A stretch of DNA of 64,000 bases from Streptomyces sp. SJL17-4 (GCF_036826855.1 NZ_CP104578.1:2542001-2606000), one strand, 5' to 3'. Shown: positions 16,417 through 25,821, counted from the first letter of the stretch. Made by a program: numbers and translations. Notes: generated by a model from the sequence alone, not told the origin.

Positions 16417-17253
16417 TCAGCGTCCGACGTCGGCCAGCTTGGCGCGGAGCTGGAGGACGGACTTGGTGTGGATCTGGCTGACACGGCTCTCGGTGACGCC
16501 GAGGACGTGGCCGATCTCGGCGAGGGTGAGGCCCTCGTAGTAGTAGAGCGTGACGACGGTCTTCTCCCGCTCGGGGAGCGTGTTGATGGCGCGCGCGAGC
16601 AGTCGGCGCAGCTCACGGTCCTCGGCGACCTCGACGGGGTTGTCCGCGGCGGTGTCCTCGAGGGTGTCCATCAGGGAGAGCCGGTCACCGCCCTCGCCGC
16701 CGACGTGCAGCAGCTCTTCGAGGGCGACGACGTTCGCCAGGGACAACTGGCTGAAAACCGCGTGCAGTTCCTCCAGCGTGATGTCCATCTCCGCGGCGAC
16801 CTCGGTCTCAGAGGGGGTGCGCCGGAGCTGGGCTTCGAGGGTGGCGTACGCGCGCTCGACGTTGCGGGCCTTCTGGCGGACGGAGCGGGGGATCCAGTCG
16901 AGGGCGCGGAGTTCGTCGATCATGGCGCCGCGGATGCGGGTGATGGCGTACGTCTCGAACTTGATCGCGCGCTCGACGTCGAACTTCTCGATGGCGTCGA
17001 TGAGGCCGAAGACGCCGGAGGAGACGAAATCGGCCTGTTCCACATTGGACGGCAGGCCGACGCTGACTCTTCCGGCGACGTATTTGACGAGGGGCGAGTA
17101 GTGCAGGATCAGCTGTTCCCGCAGCCGCTCGTCTCCCGTGTCCTTGTACGACCGCCACAGTTCGTCGAGGGAGGTCGGTGCGGGTGGTCGCACGGTGCCC
17201 CGGGCTGCTGGGGGCACCGCAGCGCGGTCAGACCCGGAGGTGTGCTGGGGCAT
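16417..17253 (-). CDS. whiG: RNA polymerase sigma factor WhiG, sporulation
   Basis: 278 residues beginning '[12 protein letters not shown]', with AAGG upstream of the ATG at 17253. An open frame reaching 17394 is rejected because WhiG proteins begin at this Met. It is an FliA-type sigma factor that commits Streptomyces aerial hyphae to sporulate and activates whiH and whiI. Region 2 is seen in '[15 protein letters not shown]' and '[22 protein letters not shown]'. Region 4 is '[21 protein letters not shown]'. The 239 bases upstream, before dprA, hold no convincing gene. This gene is the strongest single marker that the host is a Streptomyces. Confidence 0.97.
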   Translation of the reverse strand: MPQHTSGSDRAAVPPAARGTVRPPAPTSLDELWRSYKDTGDERLREQLILHYSPLVKYVAGRVSVGLPSNVEQADFVSSGVFGLIDAIEKFDVERAIKFETYAITRIRGAMIDELRALDWIPRSVRQKARNVERAYATLEAQLRRTPSETEVAAEMDITLEELHAVFSQLSLANVVALEELLHVGGEGGDRLSLMDTLEDTAADNPVEVAEDRELRRLLARAINTLPEREKTVVTLYYYEGLTLAEIGHVLGVTESRVSQIHTKSVLQLRAKLADVGR

Positions 17254-17492
17254 GCGTTGCCTTGAGCCGTTCTGCTGTCGGGTGCGTCGGTGTGGGTGTC
17301 CTGGACGGAATCCTGGTGAGCGTAGCGTGAGTGCGCGGTCGCGGTGCGCGAACATCGGCGGATCGCGCCGCTCCGGGTGGACGCCGTCGGCCACACCTTC
17401 GAACCCGGGCCGTGGCGCGTGTCGGCCCCTCGGGTGCGGCCGAGAGAACTCGATTGTTCATCGGCATCACCTTTTCACCCGAATGCGCCAGG

Positions 17493-18710
17493 TCAAGTAC
17501 CGCCTCGCCGCGCGTTCGACACGGGTGTTGTCGTGTTCGTCAACTGCCAGCCGTCTCCGTGTCGTTCGACGAAGCCGAGGGAGTGGAGTTCGTACAGCTT
17601 GGCGAGGGTGTCGTCGGGGGTGGTTCCGGCGCGGCGGGCGATGACGGTGGTGGGGGTGGGGCCGCGGGCGGGGATCGCTTCGAGGATGTGCGCCGTGGCG
17701 GGGGCGAGGAGGTCGCGCGGGAGGACGGGTCCCCGGCGCGCCGGGGCGAGCTGACCCATGTCGCCGACGAGTTCGACGATCTCGTCGGCGTCGGTGACGA
17801 GGGTGGCGTCGCCGCGGAGGAGTTCATGGACGCCGGCGGAGAGTGCGCTGGTCACGGGGCCGGGGACGCCCATGGTGTGGCGACCGAGGCGCGCGGCGGC
17901 GCGGGCGGTGACGAGGGAGCCGCTGCGGTGTTGGGCCTCGATCACGACGGTGCCTCGGGTGAGGGCGGCGATGACCCGGTTGCGGAGGATGAAGCGGCTG
18001 GGGGTGGGGTGACTCTCGGGCGGCAACTCCCCTACGACGAGGCCCTGTTCGGCGACACGGCGGATCAGCTGGTCGTGGCCGCGGGGGTACGGCGTGTCGA
18101 CGCCGCAGGCGAGGACGGCGACGGTGGCTCCGCCTGCGGCGAGTGCGCCGCGGTGGGCGGCTCCGTCGATGCCGTAGGCGGCTCCGGAGACGACGACCCA
18201 GCCTTGGCGGGCGAGGCCGGTGGCGAGGTCGGCGGCGGTGTGGGCGCCGTACGGGGTGCAGGCGCGGGCGCCGACGAGGGCCACGGAGCGGAGGGCCCAG
18301 GTGCGCAGGTCGGCGGGGCCTCGGACCCAGAGGCCGAGGGGGCGGGTGTCCGCGAGGTCGTCGAGTTGGCGGGGCCATTCGGTGTCGCCGGGGACGAGGA
18401 AGCGTCCGCCGAGGTCGTGGATGGTGGCGAGGTCGCGGGTGGGGTCGGCGGCGGTGGCGCGGAGTCGCCAGGAGGCGACCCTTCTGGGCGCGGTGCCGGG
18501 GAAGGGGTCTGCTTCGCCGTCTCCCCGGGGAGCGGGCGTGGTGTCGAGCAGCCGGTCGAGGAAGCCGGTGGCGCCGTAGCGCTGGAGCCAGCGGCCGGCG
18601 TGTTCGTCGCCGGGCTCGACGGCGCGGCTGAGCGTGGCCCGGGCCAGCCGCTCGCCGAGGGAGGCGGTGCCGGGGGTTTCGGGGCGGGGGTCGGAGGCGG
18701 GGGTGGTCAT
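17493..18710 (-). CDS. dprA: DNA-processing protein DprA (Smf-like)
   Basis: 405 residues. DprA loads RecA on incoming single-stranded DNA in transformable bacteria; its role in Streptomyces is not settled. The Rossmann-like core is seen in 'VALVGARACTPYG', 'VVSGAAYGIDGAAH', 'ACGVDTPYPRGH' and 'GSLVTARAAARLGR', followed by a winged helix near the C-terminus ('IPARGPTPTTVIARRAG'). The ATG at 18710 overlaps the previous stop as ATGA, so it is coupled to the comM-like gene. Confidence 0.92.
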   Translation of the reverse strand: MTTPASDPRPETPGTASLGERLARATLSRAVEPGDEHAGRWLQRYGATGFLDRLLDTTPAPRGDGEADPFPGTAPRRVASWRLRATAADPTRDLATIHDLGGRFLVPGDTEWPRQLDDLADTRPLGLWVRGPADLRTWALRSVALVGARACTPYGAHTAADLATGLARQGWVVVSGAAYGIDGAAHRGALAAGGATVAVLACGVDTPYPRGHDQLIRRVAEQGLVVGELPPESHPTPSRFILRNRVIAALTRGTVVIEAQHRSGSLVTARAAARLGRHTMGVPGPVTSALSAGVHELLRGDATLVTDADEIVELVGDMGQLAPARRGPVLPRDLLAPATAHILEAIPARGPTPTTVIARRAGTTPDDTLAKLYELHSLGFVERHGDGWQLTNTTTPVSNARRGGT

Positions 18711-20329
18711 GCGCGGTCCCCCGCTCCGACGGGCACACCGCGGGCGATGCCGGTGCGCAGTTCGAGGGCGAGGGCGATGTCCTCGCTGTCGGGGCGGTCG
18801 TGTCCGGCGAGGTCGGCGACGGTCCAGGCGACGCGGAGGACCCGGTCGAGACCGCGGGCGGTGAGGAGTCCGCGTTCGATGTCGCGTTCGGCGGTGGCGA
18901 GGGCTCCGGGGGCGGCGAGGTAGCGGGTGCGGAGTTCGTGTCCGGGGATCTCGCTGTTGACGCTCCAGGGGGTGTCCCCGAGGCGGGCGGTGGCGCGGGC
19001 GCGCGCTTCGCGGACGCGTTCGGCCACGACCGCGGTGGTCTCGCCGCGGCCGCCCTGGCCGAGGAGGTCGGCGCGGGTGACGGGTTCGACGTCGACGCGG
19101 AGGTCGACACGGTCGAGGAGCGGTCCGGAGAGGCGTGCCTGGTAGCGCCGGACGAGTGCGGCGGGGCATTCGCAGCCGGCGCCGTTCAGGGTGTGGCGTC
19201 CACAGGGGCAGGGGTTGGCCGCGAGAGCGAGGAGGAAGCGGGCGGGGAGGCGGACGACTCCGGCGGCTCGGGCGATGACGACATGCCCGGATTCGAGGGG
19301 CTGACGGAGGGCGTCGAGAGCCTTTCCGGAGAATTCCGGGGCTTCGTCCAGGAAGAGGATGCCGCGGTGGGCGAGGGAGACGGCGCCGGGCCTGGGGAGG
19401 CCGTTTCCGCCGCCGACGAGGGACTGCATGGTGGCGGAGTGGTGGGGCGCGCAGTAGGGGGCGCGGCGGACGAGAGGCTCGCCGGGCGGGAGGATGCCCG
19501 CGACGGAGTGGACGGCGGTGACTTCAAGGGATTCCTGCCGTGTGAGGGGCGGGAGGATGCCGGGAAGGCGTTCGGCCAGCATCGTCTTTCCGGCGCCGGG
19601 TGGGCCGGAGAGCAGGAGGTGGTGGCTGCCCGCGGCGGCGACTTCGAGGGCGCGGCGGGCTCGGTGCTGCCCGGCGACGTCGGTGAGGTCGGGGCCTTCG
19701 GCGGGGTCGGTGGGGTCGGCGGCGAGTCCGGTGCCGAGGCCGGCGCCGGGGACGAGGAGTCCGGCGAGCATGGCGTCGGGTCGGCCGGCCTCGGTGGGTT
19801 CCTCCTCGGGGACGGGTTCGTCGGTGAGGACGGCGATCAGCTGGCGGAGGCTGCGGACGCCGAGGACGGAGACGCCCGGGACGAGGGCGGCTTCGCCGGC
19901 GGTCTGTTCGGGGACGACGACCTGGCGGTATCCGGCGTCGGCGGCGGCGAGGACGGCGGGGAGGATGCCGCGGACGGGCCGGACGCGTCCGTCGAGGCCG
20001 AGTTCTCCGATGAGGACGAGGTCGGCGATGGCGCGCGGGTCGATGCGCTCGGCGGCGCCGAGCACCGCCGCCGCGACGGCGAGGTCGAAGCCTGATCCCC
20101 CCTTCGGGACGGATGCGGGGCTGAGTCCGACGGTGAGTTTCTTCTGGGGCCATTCGGCGCCGGAGTTGACGACGGCGGCGCGGACGCGGTCGCGGCTCTC
20201 GGTGAGGCTCTTGTCGGGGAGGCCGACGAGGGTGAAGGCGGCGACGCCGGGTTCGAGGTCGGCCTGGACCTCGACGACGACGCCTTCGACGCCGACGAGG
20301 GCGACGGAGCAGGTGCGGGCGAATCCCAT
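18707..20329 (-). CDS. ComM/YifB family Mg-chelatase-like AAA+ ATPase
   Basis: 540 residues. In Vibrio, ComM is a branch-migration helicase acting in transformation; here the neighbour dprA supports a DNA-recombination role. Domains are an N-terminal ChlI-like fold ('VGLPDKSLTESRDRVRAA'), AAA+ with Walker A 'SGPPGAGKTML' at about residue 240 and Walker B 'ILFLDEAPEF', and a C-terminal lid domain. A Cys cluster ('NPCPCGR' with 'CECP') could hold zinc, as in this family. It starts one base after the yraN stop. Confidence 0.92.
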   Translation of the reverse strand: MGFARTCSVALVGVEGVVVEVQADLEPGVAAFTLVGLPDKSLTESRDRVRAAVVNSGAEWPQKKLTVGLSPASVPKGGSGFDLAVAAAVLGAAERIDPRAIADLVLIGELGLDGRVRPVRGILPAVLAAADAGYRQVVVPEQTAGEAALVPGVSVLGVRSLRQLIAVLTDEPVPEEEPTEAGRPDAMLAGLLVPGAGLGTGLAADPTDPAEGPDLTDVAGQHRARRALEVAAAGSHHLLLSGPPGAGKTMLAERLPGILPPLTRQESLEVTAVHSVAGILPPGEPLVRRAPYCAPHHSATMQSLVGGGNGLPRPGAVSLAHRGILFLDEAPEFSGKALDALRQPLESGHVVIARAAGVVRLPARFLLALAANPCPCGRHTLNGAGCECPAALVRRYQARLSGPLLDRVDLRVDVEPVTRADLLGQGGRGETTAVVAERVREARARATARLGDTPWSVNSEIPGHELRTRYLAAPGALATAERDIERGLLTARGLDRVLRVAWTVADLAGHDRPDSEDIALALELRTGIARGVPVGAGDRA

Positions 20330-20330
20330 C

Positions 20331-20696
20331 TCAGGCCACCCCCTGGGCGTGGGTGAGGAGCGGGGCGCCGCGGCGGGGCAGGACGATGCCGATGAGGTCG
20401 ATGCGGACGCCCCCGAAGGGGGCGGGGATGCCGTTGCGGTCGAGCCAGCAGGCGGCGAGGCGTCGGAGCCGGTCCGCCTTGCGGGGTGTGACGGCGGCCA
20501 TCGGGTGTTCGTACGCGCCGTCGCGCCGGGTCTTGACCTCGCAGATGACGAGGGTGTCGCCGTGGCGGGCGACGATGTCGATCTCGCCGGTCCGGCCGCA
20601 GCGCCAGTTGCGGGCGAGGATGTGCATGCCGGTCGCGGTGAGCAGGCGGGCGGCCAGCTCTTCCCCGTACCGTCCGAGTGCTTGGGTCCTGTTCAT
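20331..20696 (-). CDS. yraN: UPF0102 (YraN) family nuclease-fold protein
   Basis: 121 residues. It belongs to the YraN group with a restriction-endonuclease-like fold. The catalytic-type residues are in place: '[10 protein letters not shown]', '[21 protein letters not shown]' (E, D and ExK). The cellular role is unknown. It heads a yraN-comM-dprA unit with 1-base and 4-base junctions. Its GGAGG site (20706-20710) lies in one arm of a 9-bp hairpin, which may limit translation. Confidence 0.92.
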   Translation of the reverse strand: MNRTQALGRYGEELAARLLTATGMHILARNWRCGRTGEIDIVARHGDTLVICEVKTRRDGAYEHPMAAVTPRKADRLRRLAACWLDRNGIPAPFGGVRIDLIGIVLPRRGAPLLTHAQGVA

Positions 20697-20705
20697 GCGG
20701 TACCA

Positions 20706-20729
20706 CCTCCGTCACCGACTGTGACGGAG
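20706..20729 (-). promoter_or_regulatory. Hairpin enclosing the yraN ribosome binding site
   Basis: In the - strand RNA, CTCCGTCAC (20729-20721) pairs with GTGACGGAG (20715-20707) around a 5-base loop. The GGAGG for yraN, nine bases before its ATG, is formed by the end of the second arm plus one base. The stem would hide the ribosome site until opened. Confidence 0.5.
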
Positions 20730-20776
20730 AGGAGGGGACCGCGTGCGGCGCTGTGGACGGCCGGGGGTCTGTGGAA

Positions 20777-20806
20777 AACCCGCTCACCCTTGCGGGCGAG
20801 CGGGTT
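20777..20806 (-). terminator. Intrinsic terminator after the DUF2469 gene
   Basis: AACCCGCTC (20777-20785) pairs with GAGCGGGTT (20798-20806). On the - strand the second arm continues into TTTT, giving a classical U-run. The stem includes the first base of the DUF2469 stop anticomplement. Confidence 0.8.
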
Positions 20807-21114
20807 CAGCTGCCGGGGAGTTCGAGGTCGCTCTTGTTGAGCTCCTCGATGTTCACGTCCTTGAAGGTCAGAACGCGGACCTGCTTGACGAACCTGGCCG
20901 GCCTGTACATGTCCCAGACCCAGGCGTCGGCCATGCTGACCTCGAAGAAGACCTCGCCCTGGACCGAGTGCACCTGCATCTCGTAGTCATTGGTGAGGTA
21001 GAAGCGGCGCTCGGTCTCGATCACGTATTTGAACAGCCCGACGACATCGCGGTACTCCCGGTAGAGCTTCAGCTCCATCTCGGTCTCGTACTTCTCGAGG
21101 TCCTCGGCGCTCAT
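20806..21114 (-). CDS. DUF2469 protein, conserved actinobacterial
   Basis: 102 residues from the ATG at 21114 ('MSAEDLEKYETEMELKLYRE'). This short protein is highly conserved across actinobacteria but has no known function. It is acidic and rich in aromatic residues ('ETERRFYLTNDYE', 'MADAWVWDMYRPARF'), with no catalytic motif. It lies between the NUDIX gene and yraN and is closed by an intrinsic terminator at 20777-20806. Confidence 0.9.
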   Translation of the reverse strand: MSAEDLEKYETEMELKLYREYRDVVGLFKYVIETERRFYLTNDYEMQVHSVQGEVFFEVSMADAWVWDMYRPARFVKQVRVLTFKDVNIEELNKSDLELPGS

Positions 21115-21169
21115 GGCATGTTCCCCTTCAGCCGTGCGTCCCCCTATTGTGCGCCAGGCGGACGCGCCC

Positions 21170-21745
21170 CTAAACGATTTCCGGGGCGAGAACCACCGGT
21201 GCACGCGGAGGTCCCTCGTCGAGCAGCGTGCGCAGCAGCTCGGCGAGTCTGGTCGGGTACACCGTCTCACGGGCCGCCGACAGTTCGGCGGAGGTCCACC
21301 ATCTGAGGCCCGCGAGGCTGCGGTTCTCCAGTTCGGTGAGGGCCTGGGGCCGGGGTGCGGCCTCGGTTCTCCGGGTGCGGGCGAGGTAGTACCACTCGTC
21401 CTGGTCCCAGCGGCGCCCGTCGAAGGGGAACGAGCAGTACCGCGTCCAGAGCACGGGCCCGAGGTCGATGTCGGTGATGCCGGTCTCCTCGGCGAGCTCG
21501 CGCAGGGCGGCCTCCTGCCGGGTCTCGTCGCCCTCCAGGCCTCCGCCCGGCGTGAACCACCAGGTCCGACCGGGGTCGTCGGGCTCGTACCCGTGCAGGA
21601 GGAGGATGCGGTCGTCGGGGTCGAGCAGGACGACCCGCGCGACCTGTCGGACCTCGGCGCGAGGGGCGGCCCCCGGCGCGGTGCCGGGCTCGCCGCACGG
21701 CCCGGCACCGGGCCCCTGCGTCTGCGGTGCCGCGGAGTCCGTCAT
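21170..21745 (-). CDS. NUDIX hydrolase
   Basis: 191 residues. The Nudix box is complete: 'GGGLEGDETRQEAALRELAEETGI' (GX5EX7REUXEEXGU, about residues 68-90; shown as a family pattern). The enzyme should hydrolyse a nucleoside diphosphate linked to another group; the substrate is unknown. The N-terminal 30 residues are Gly/Pro/Ala-rich. The ATG at 21745 overlaps the sipZ stop (ATGA). In Streptomyces a mutT-like gene at this place is known to be co-transcribed with sipZ. Confidence 0.88.
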   Translation of the reverse strand: MTDSAAPQTQGPGAGPCGEPGTAPGAAPRAEVRQVARVVLLDPDDRILLLHGYEPDDPGRTWWFTPGGGLEGDETRQEAALRELAEETGITDIDLGPVLWTRYCSFPFDGRRWDQDEWYYLARTRRTEAAPRPQALTELENRSLAGLRWWTSAELSAARETVYPTRLAELLRTLLDEGPPRAPVVLAPEIV

Positions 21746-22518
21746 GTACCCACCTTCTCCCGTGCCCCGGCCGCGGTGCCCGTCGATCGGCGCTCGGTGA
21801 GCCGGCCGGCCAGCCGTACCGCCGGCCCGTACGCACCCCCGAGCAGCACCAGCACGCCTCCGGCCGCGATCGCGCCCAGGAGGGACATGACGGGGCCGGG
21901 CTCCGAGATCCCGCCGGGAAGCCCGGCGAAGCCCGTCGGGCGGTCCAGGAGGCCCTTGGCGGGCCAGACCACGGCGTCGACCCTGGCGATCACGGAGGAG
22001 CGGGGCACGGAGCCCTGTCCGGCCTCTTCCATGTGCGTACGGGAGTCGAGCGAGGTGTGCCGGTCGTCGCCGAGGAGGAAGAGGTTGCCGGCCGGGACAG
22101 TGACGGAGAAGTCCGTACCGGAGGCGATGACCCTGCCGCCCGCTCCGGGTCGCAGGTAGGGCTCGTCGACGGGCTTGCCGTTGACGGTGAGGCGGCCGTC
22201 GGCCTCGCAGCAGGCGACGGTGTCACCGCCGACGGCGACGACCCGCTTGACCGTGGGCACGTTGCCCCAGAGGGGGTCGGTGAAGACGACGACGTCGCCG
22301 CGCCGCACCTCGTCGCCGTCGACGCGCTGGGCGAGGATCTTGGATCCGACGTCGAGGGTGGGGGTCATGGAGTCGGTGGGGACGGAGTACGGCTGGTAGA
22401 GCAGGGCTCCCCAGACGAAGCCGCCGAGGAAGAGCACACAGCCGACGGCCACGGCCAGCCCCGACAGCACGCTGCCGAGGCGGCCGTGGCCGCCCTTGGT
22501 CCGTATGTTTCCGCTCAT
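21742..22518 (-). CDS. sipZ: Type I signal peptidase SipZ
   Basis: 258 residues. It removes signal peptides from Sec- and Tat-exported proteins at the outer face of the membrane. The catalytic Ser is in 'PTDSMTPTL' and the Lys in 'TVKRVVAVGGD'. A helix at about 15-38 anchors the N-terminus and a second hydrophobic segment near 210-230 anchors the C-terminus, a feature of several Streptomyces Sip proteins. It is the last of four tandem paralogs and overlaps the NUDIX start. Confidence 0.92.
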   Translation of the reverse strand: MSGNIRTKGGHGRLGSVLSGLAVAVGCVLFLGGFVWGALLYQPYSVPTDSMTPTLDVGSKILAQRVDGDEVRRGDVVVFTDPLWGNVPTVKRVVAVGGDTVACCEADGRLTVNGKPVDEPYLRPGAGGRVIASGTDFSVTVPAGNLFLLGDDRHTSLDSRTHMEEAGQGSVPRSSVIARVDAVVWPAKGLLDRPTGFAGLPGGISEPGPVMSLLGAIAAGGVLVLLGGAYGPAVRLAGRLTERRSTGTAAGAREKVGT

Positions 22519-22592
22519 GTGCGCACCCCGTAGGTCTGTCGGCGGACCGTTGGTCTGTCGACGGTCCGGGACGGCACCCTACCCGCGGGTCA

Positions 22593-23549
22593 CTACTCGG
22601 CGGTATGCCGTGCGGCGACCTTCTTCCGGCGCCACAGGACCAGCGGGAGCGCTCCGGCGAGACCGGCCGCGCCGAGCGGGGCGGCGGCCATGGCCTGGTT
22701 GAGGGCGGGCTGGTCGAAGATGTCGGGCACCGGGAGGGTGGCCCAGCGGGTGACCGGCCAGGCGATGACGACGGCGCGGCCCACGACCTCGTCGTCGGAG
22801 ACGGTGCCGCCACCGGGGAGCTGCTGGTGGAAGCGGGAGTCGAGGGAGTTCTGGCGGTTGTCGCCCATGACCCAGATGCGGTTCTCGGGGACCTTGATCG
22901 GGCCGAAGGAGTCCTGGCAGGGGACGGAGCCGGGGTAGAGGTACGCCGTCTCGTCGAGCGCGACGCCGTTGAGGACGACCTTGCCGCCCTCCTTGCAGGA
23001 CACGGTGTCGCCGCCGACGGCGATGACCCGCTTGATGAGGTCCTTCTCCTCCGCGGACGGCATGAGTCCGATGAAGCTGAGGAACTTCTGCACGACGTTG
23101 GGCGTGGGGGTGTCCTGGCCCTCGAGCCAGCCGCCCGGGTCGTGGAACACGACGACCTCGCCGCGCTCGGGCTCGGAGCCGAACCAGGGGGTCAGCTTGT
23201 CGACGAGGACCCGGTCGCCCTTCTGGAGGGTGTTCATCATCGATTCCGACGGGATCGAGAACGCCTGCACCAGGAAGGTCTTGATCAGCAGCGCGAGGAC
23301 GAGCGCGATGCCGACGAGAAGGGGCAGTTCCTTCCAGAAGGAACGCTGCTTCTTGGGGCTCCGGCCGGAGCCGCCCGCCGTCTCGTCGCCGTCGTCCGGC
23401 GCCCCATCGCCCGGTGCCCCGCCACTCGGCGGCTGCGCCTGCCCGTCATCCGTCACGTCGTCACCCGTCGTGTCATCGCCGAAGGCCCCGCCGGCCCTCT
23501 TGTCGGGCTCATCGTGTCCGGATCGTGCGCCGACGGCCAAATCCCCCAC
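22593..23549 (-). CDS. sipY: Type I signal peptidase SipY
   Basis: 318 residues with the GTG at 23549 as start, since GAGGAG lies five bases upstream; a GTG at 23555 would overlap that site. Catalytic Ser in 'PSESMMNTL' and Lys in 'LIKRVIAVGGD'; membrane helix at about residues 78-100 and a second at the C-terminus. A Gly/Asp-rich cytoplasmic N-terminus of about 70 residues precedes the first helix. In S. lividans SipY is the main signal peptidase for secreted proteins. Its start lies inside the end of sipX. Confidence 0.92.
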   Translation of the reverse strand: MGDLAVGARSGHDEPDKRAGGAFGDDTTGDDVTDDGQAQPPSGGAPGDGAPDDGDETAGGSGRSPKKQRSFWKELPLLVGIALVLALLIKTFLVQAFSIPSESMMNTLQKGDRVLVDKLTPWFGSEPERGEVVVFHDPGGWLEGQDTPTPNVVQKFLSFIGLMPSAEEKDLIKRVIAVGGDTVSCKEGGKVVLNGVALDETAYLYPGSVPCQDSFGPIKVPENRIWVMGDNRQNSLDSRFHQQLPGGGTVSDDEVVGRAVVIAWPVTRWATLPVPDIFDQPALNQAMAAAPLGAAGLAGALPLVLWRRKKVAARHTAE

Positions 23550-24504
23550 ATCCACTCCTCAGTCCGTGCGTTCGCCTGCCCCGGAACAGGGACAGGCCCA
23601 CCACTCCCATAACGAGCAGAAGTTCCGCAGGGGTCGGGAGCCCGGAGAATCCGTTGAGATTCCGCTGGGACACACTATGCGACGGACCGAGCGCGGCCTC
23701 GGAACTCGTACGGGCGTCCGGTACGGCGGCGAACGTCCCGCGTTCCTCCAGGCCCCGCCAGTGTGCGACGGGCCAGATGATCGCCACGGCACGGCCCACG
23801 ACCTGCTCCTCGGAGACGGTGCCGTGGTCCTTCTCGTCGAGGTGGAAGCGGGAGTCGGCCGAGTCGGAGCGGTGGTCGCCGAGGACGAAGATCCGGCCCT
23901 GCGGGACCTTCACCTCGAAGGGGATGGTCGACGGCTCGTTCCCCGGGTGCAGATACGGCTCGTCGAGCGGTACGCCGTTGACGGTGATCCGCCCGTCCTT
24001 GCCGCAGCAGCGGACGGTGTCGCCCCCGACGGCGACGACCCGCTTGATGAGGTCCCGGTCGTCGGCGGAGGGCAGCAGCCCGATGAAGGTCAGCGCCTGC
24101 TTGGCCTGCTTGACGCCGACCGGGTCGTCGGCGGGCGGCGTGGCCTCCTGCTGGAGCCAGTTGCCGGGGTCCTTGAAGACGACGACGTCGCCGCGCTGCG
24201 GGCGGGAGCCGAACCAGGGGGTCAGCTTGTCGACGAGGACCCGGTCGGAGATGCGGATCGTCTGTTCCATGGAGCCGGAGGGAATGACGAACGCCTGGAC
24301 CAGGAAGGTCTTCAGGACGAGCGCGATGAGCACGGCCACCGTGATCAGGATGGGGATCTCGCGGATCGCGGAGCGCTGCCGGCGCCGCTTGACCTTGCGG
24401 GCGAGTCTGCGCCGCTCGGCCCGGCCCGGCAGGGGCGGGGCCTGCTCGGGTCCCTGGTCGGTGGCGCGCCCGGTGCCGCCCGGCGGTCGTCCCCGGCTAC
24501 CCAT
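23509..24504 (-). CDS. sipX: Type I signal peptidase SipX
   Basis: 331 residues. Catalytic Ser in 'PSGSMEQTI' and Lys in 'LIKRVVAVGGD'. A very basic N-terminus ('RRRLARKVKRRRQR') precedes the first helix, and a second helix near 285-305 anchors the C-terminus, followed by a basic tail. The ATG at 24504 overlaps the end of sipW by eight bases. Four tandem signal peptidases are a hallmark of Streptomyces, matching its heavy secretion load. Confidence 0.92.
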   Translation of the reverse strand: MGSRGRPPGGTGRATDQGPEQAPPLPGRAERRRLARKVKRRRQRSAIREIPILITVAVLIALVLKTFLVQAFVIPSGSMEQTIRISDRVLVDKLTPWFGSRPQRGDVVVFKDPGNWLQQEATPPADDPVGVKQAKQALTFIGLLPSADDRDLIKRVVAVGGDTVRCCGKDGRITVNGVPLDEPYLHPGNEPSTIPFEVKVPQGRIFVLGDHRSDSADSRFHLDEKDHGTVSEEQVVGRAVAIIWPVAHWRGLEERGTFAAVPDARTSSEAALGPSHSVSQRNLNGFSGLPTPAELLLVMGVVGLSLFRGRRTHGLRSGCGGFGRRRTIRTR

Positions 24505-25273
24505 GGGGTGCCGTTCCGTGTCCGCCGGCAGGCGCGGCGGGTACGGCGTCGAAGGCGTCGGTCTCCTGGACCGTGGACCAGCGGCCGAAGGGCCAGGCGA
24601 TCCAGTCGGCGCGGCCCACGACCTTGTCGACGGGGACCATGCCGCCGCCGGGGCTGCCGAGGTGGTCCCGGGAGTCGCTGGACTGGCTGCGGTGGTCGCC
24701 CATGACCCAGAGCCTGTCCTGCGGGACGACGATGTCGAAGGGCACGCTGGACGGCTGGTCGCCGAACATCACGTAGCGCTCCTCGACGGGGACGCCGTTG
24801 ACGGTGAGCCGGCCGTTCTTGTCGCAGCAGACGACCCGGTCGCCGCCGATGCCGACGACCCGCTTCACGAAGTCGGTCTCGTCGGGTTCGGCGAGCCCGA
24901 GGGCGGCCGCGCCGTCGTGCAGGAGTCCGGTGACGGGGTGGTGCCGGGGCTGTTCGCGTACGAAGGATCCGGTGCCGTCGAAGACGACGACGTCGCCCCG
25001 GCCCGGCTCACCGCCGAAACGGTACGCCAGCTTGTTGACCAGGATCCGGTCGCCGACCTGGAGGGTCGGTTCCATGGAGCGGCTGGGGATCAGGAAGGGC
25101 TGCATCACGAAGTGACTCACGAGCAGCAGGAACGCCACGCAGGCGCCGCCCACGAGGGCCGTACGCCGCCAGGACGGAGCGGTCCCGGAGTCCTCGGAAA
25201 CGCGCGCGGAGCGCGACCCGTCCTCCGTGTCGGAAGAGGGGTCGCGCTCCGTGTGCTGTGCTTCGGTGTCCAT
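24497..25273 (-). CDS. sipW: Type I signal peptidase SipW
   Basis: 258 residues. Catalytic Ser in 'PSRSMEPTL' and Lys in 'FVKRVVGIGGD'. Only an N-terminal helix (about 38-58) is seen; unlike SipX, SipY and SipZ there is no C-terminal membrane segment, only a Gly/Ala/His-rich tail. It is the first of the four paralogs and begins 70 bases after rplS on the same strand. The acidic N-terminal 30 residues are likely disordered. Confidence 0.92.
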   Translation of the reverse strand: MDTEAQHTERDPSSDTEDGSRSARVSEDSGTAPSWRRTALVGGACVAFLLLVSHFVMQPFLIPSRSMEPTLQVGDRILVNKLAYRFGGEPGRGDVVVFDGTGSFVREQPRHHPVTGLLHDGAAALGLAEPDETDFVKRVVGIGGDRVVCCDKNGRLTVNGVPVEERYVMFGDQPSSVPFDIVVPQDRLWVMGDHRSQSSDSRDHLGSPGGGMVPVDKVVGRADWIAWPFGRWSTVQETDAFDAVPAAPAGGHGTAPHG

Positions 25274-25342
25274 CGGTGGCAGAGCCTATCCGGCCTGCCT
25301 GTGCGAGGGCTCGGAAGCGTCGAGCGTGCCGGGAGCCTGAGC

Positions 25343-25693
25343 TCAGCGGTCGCGCTTCTCCTTGATCTTGGCAGCCTTGCCGCGCAGCTCACGCAGGTAG
25401 TAGAGCTTGGCGCGACGGACGTCACCGCGGGTCACGAGCTCGATCTTCTCGAAGATCGGGCTGTTCACCGGGAAGGTGCGCTCGACGCCGACGGAGAACG
25501 AGACCTTGCGGACCGTGAAGGTCTCGCTGACGCCCGAACCCTGGCGACGGATGACGACGCCCTTGAACTGCTGGATACGCGAGCGGTTGCCTTCGATGAC
25601 GCGCACGTGGACGTTCACGGTGTCGCCGGGGCGGAAGGCGGGGAGGTCGGAGCGGAGCGAACCCGCGTTGACCTGGTCGAGCAGGGAGGCCAT
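25343..25693 (-). CDS. rplS: 50S ribosomal protein L19
   Basis: 116 residues from the ATG at 25693 ('[18 protein letters not shown]'). L19 lies at the 30S-50S interface. Core blocks '[22 protein letters not shown]' (pattern) and 'RVERTFP'-type strand are present, with the basic C-terminal '[15 protein letters not shown]'. It follows trmD by 128 bases in the rpsP-khpA-rimM-trmD-rplS order. Confidence 0.97.
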   Translation of the reverse strand: MASLLDQVNAGSLRSDLPAFRPGDTVNVHVRVIEGNRSRIQQFKGVVIRRQGSGVSETFTVRKVSFSVGVERTFPVNSPIFEKIELVTRGDVRRAKLYYLRELRGKAAKIKEKRDR

Positions 25694-25821
25694 GGAGGTC
25701 TCTTTCCTCGCTGATGCCACAGGTCATCAGCGGTACGTTCGAAGTGATTCGGAAGATCGTCCGGTCCTGGCGGCGTCGTTCCCCCTGTGGCAGGGGCGCG
25801 CGCCGGACGGACGACAGCGGC

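Noticed and set aside
17228..17470. 80-codon - strand frame upstream of whiG
   Set aside because: It has a possible AAAAGG site, but the second half is Pro/Thr/Arg noise and it overlaps the whiG start by 26 bases.
23509..23549. Frameshift between sipX and sipY
   Set aside because: The overlap is a normal operon overlap; both proteins have complete catalytic domains and their own starts.
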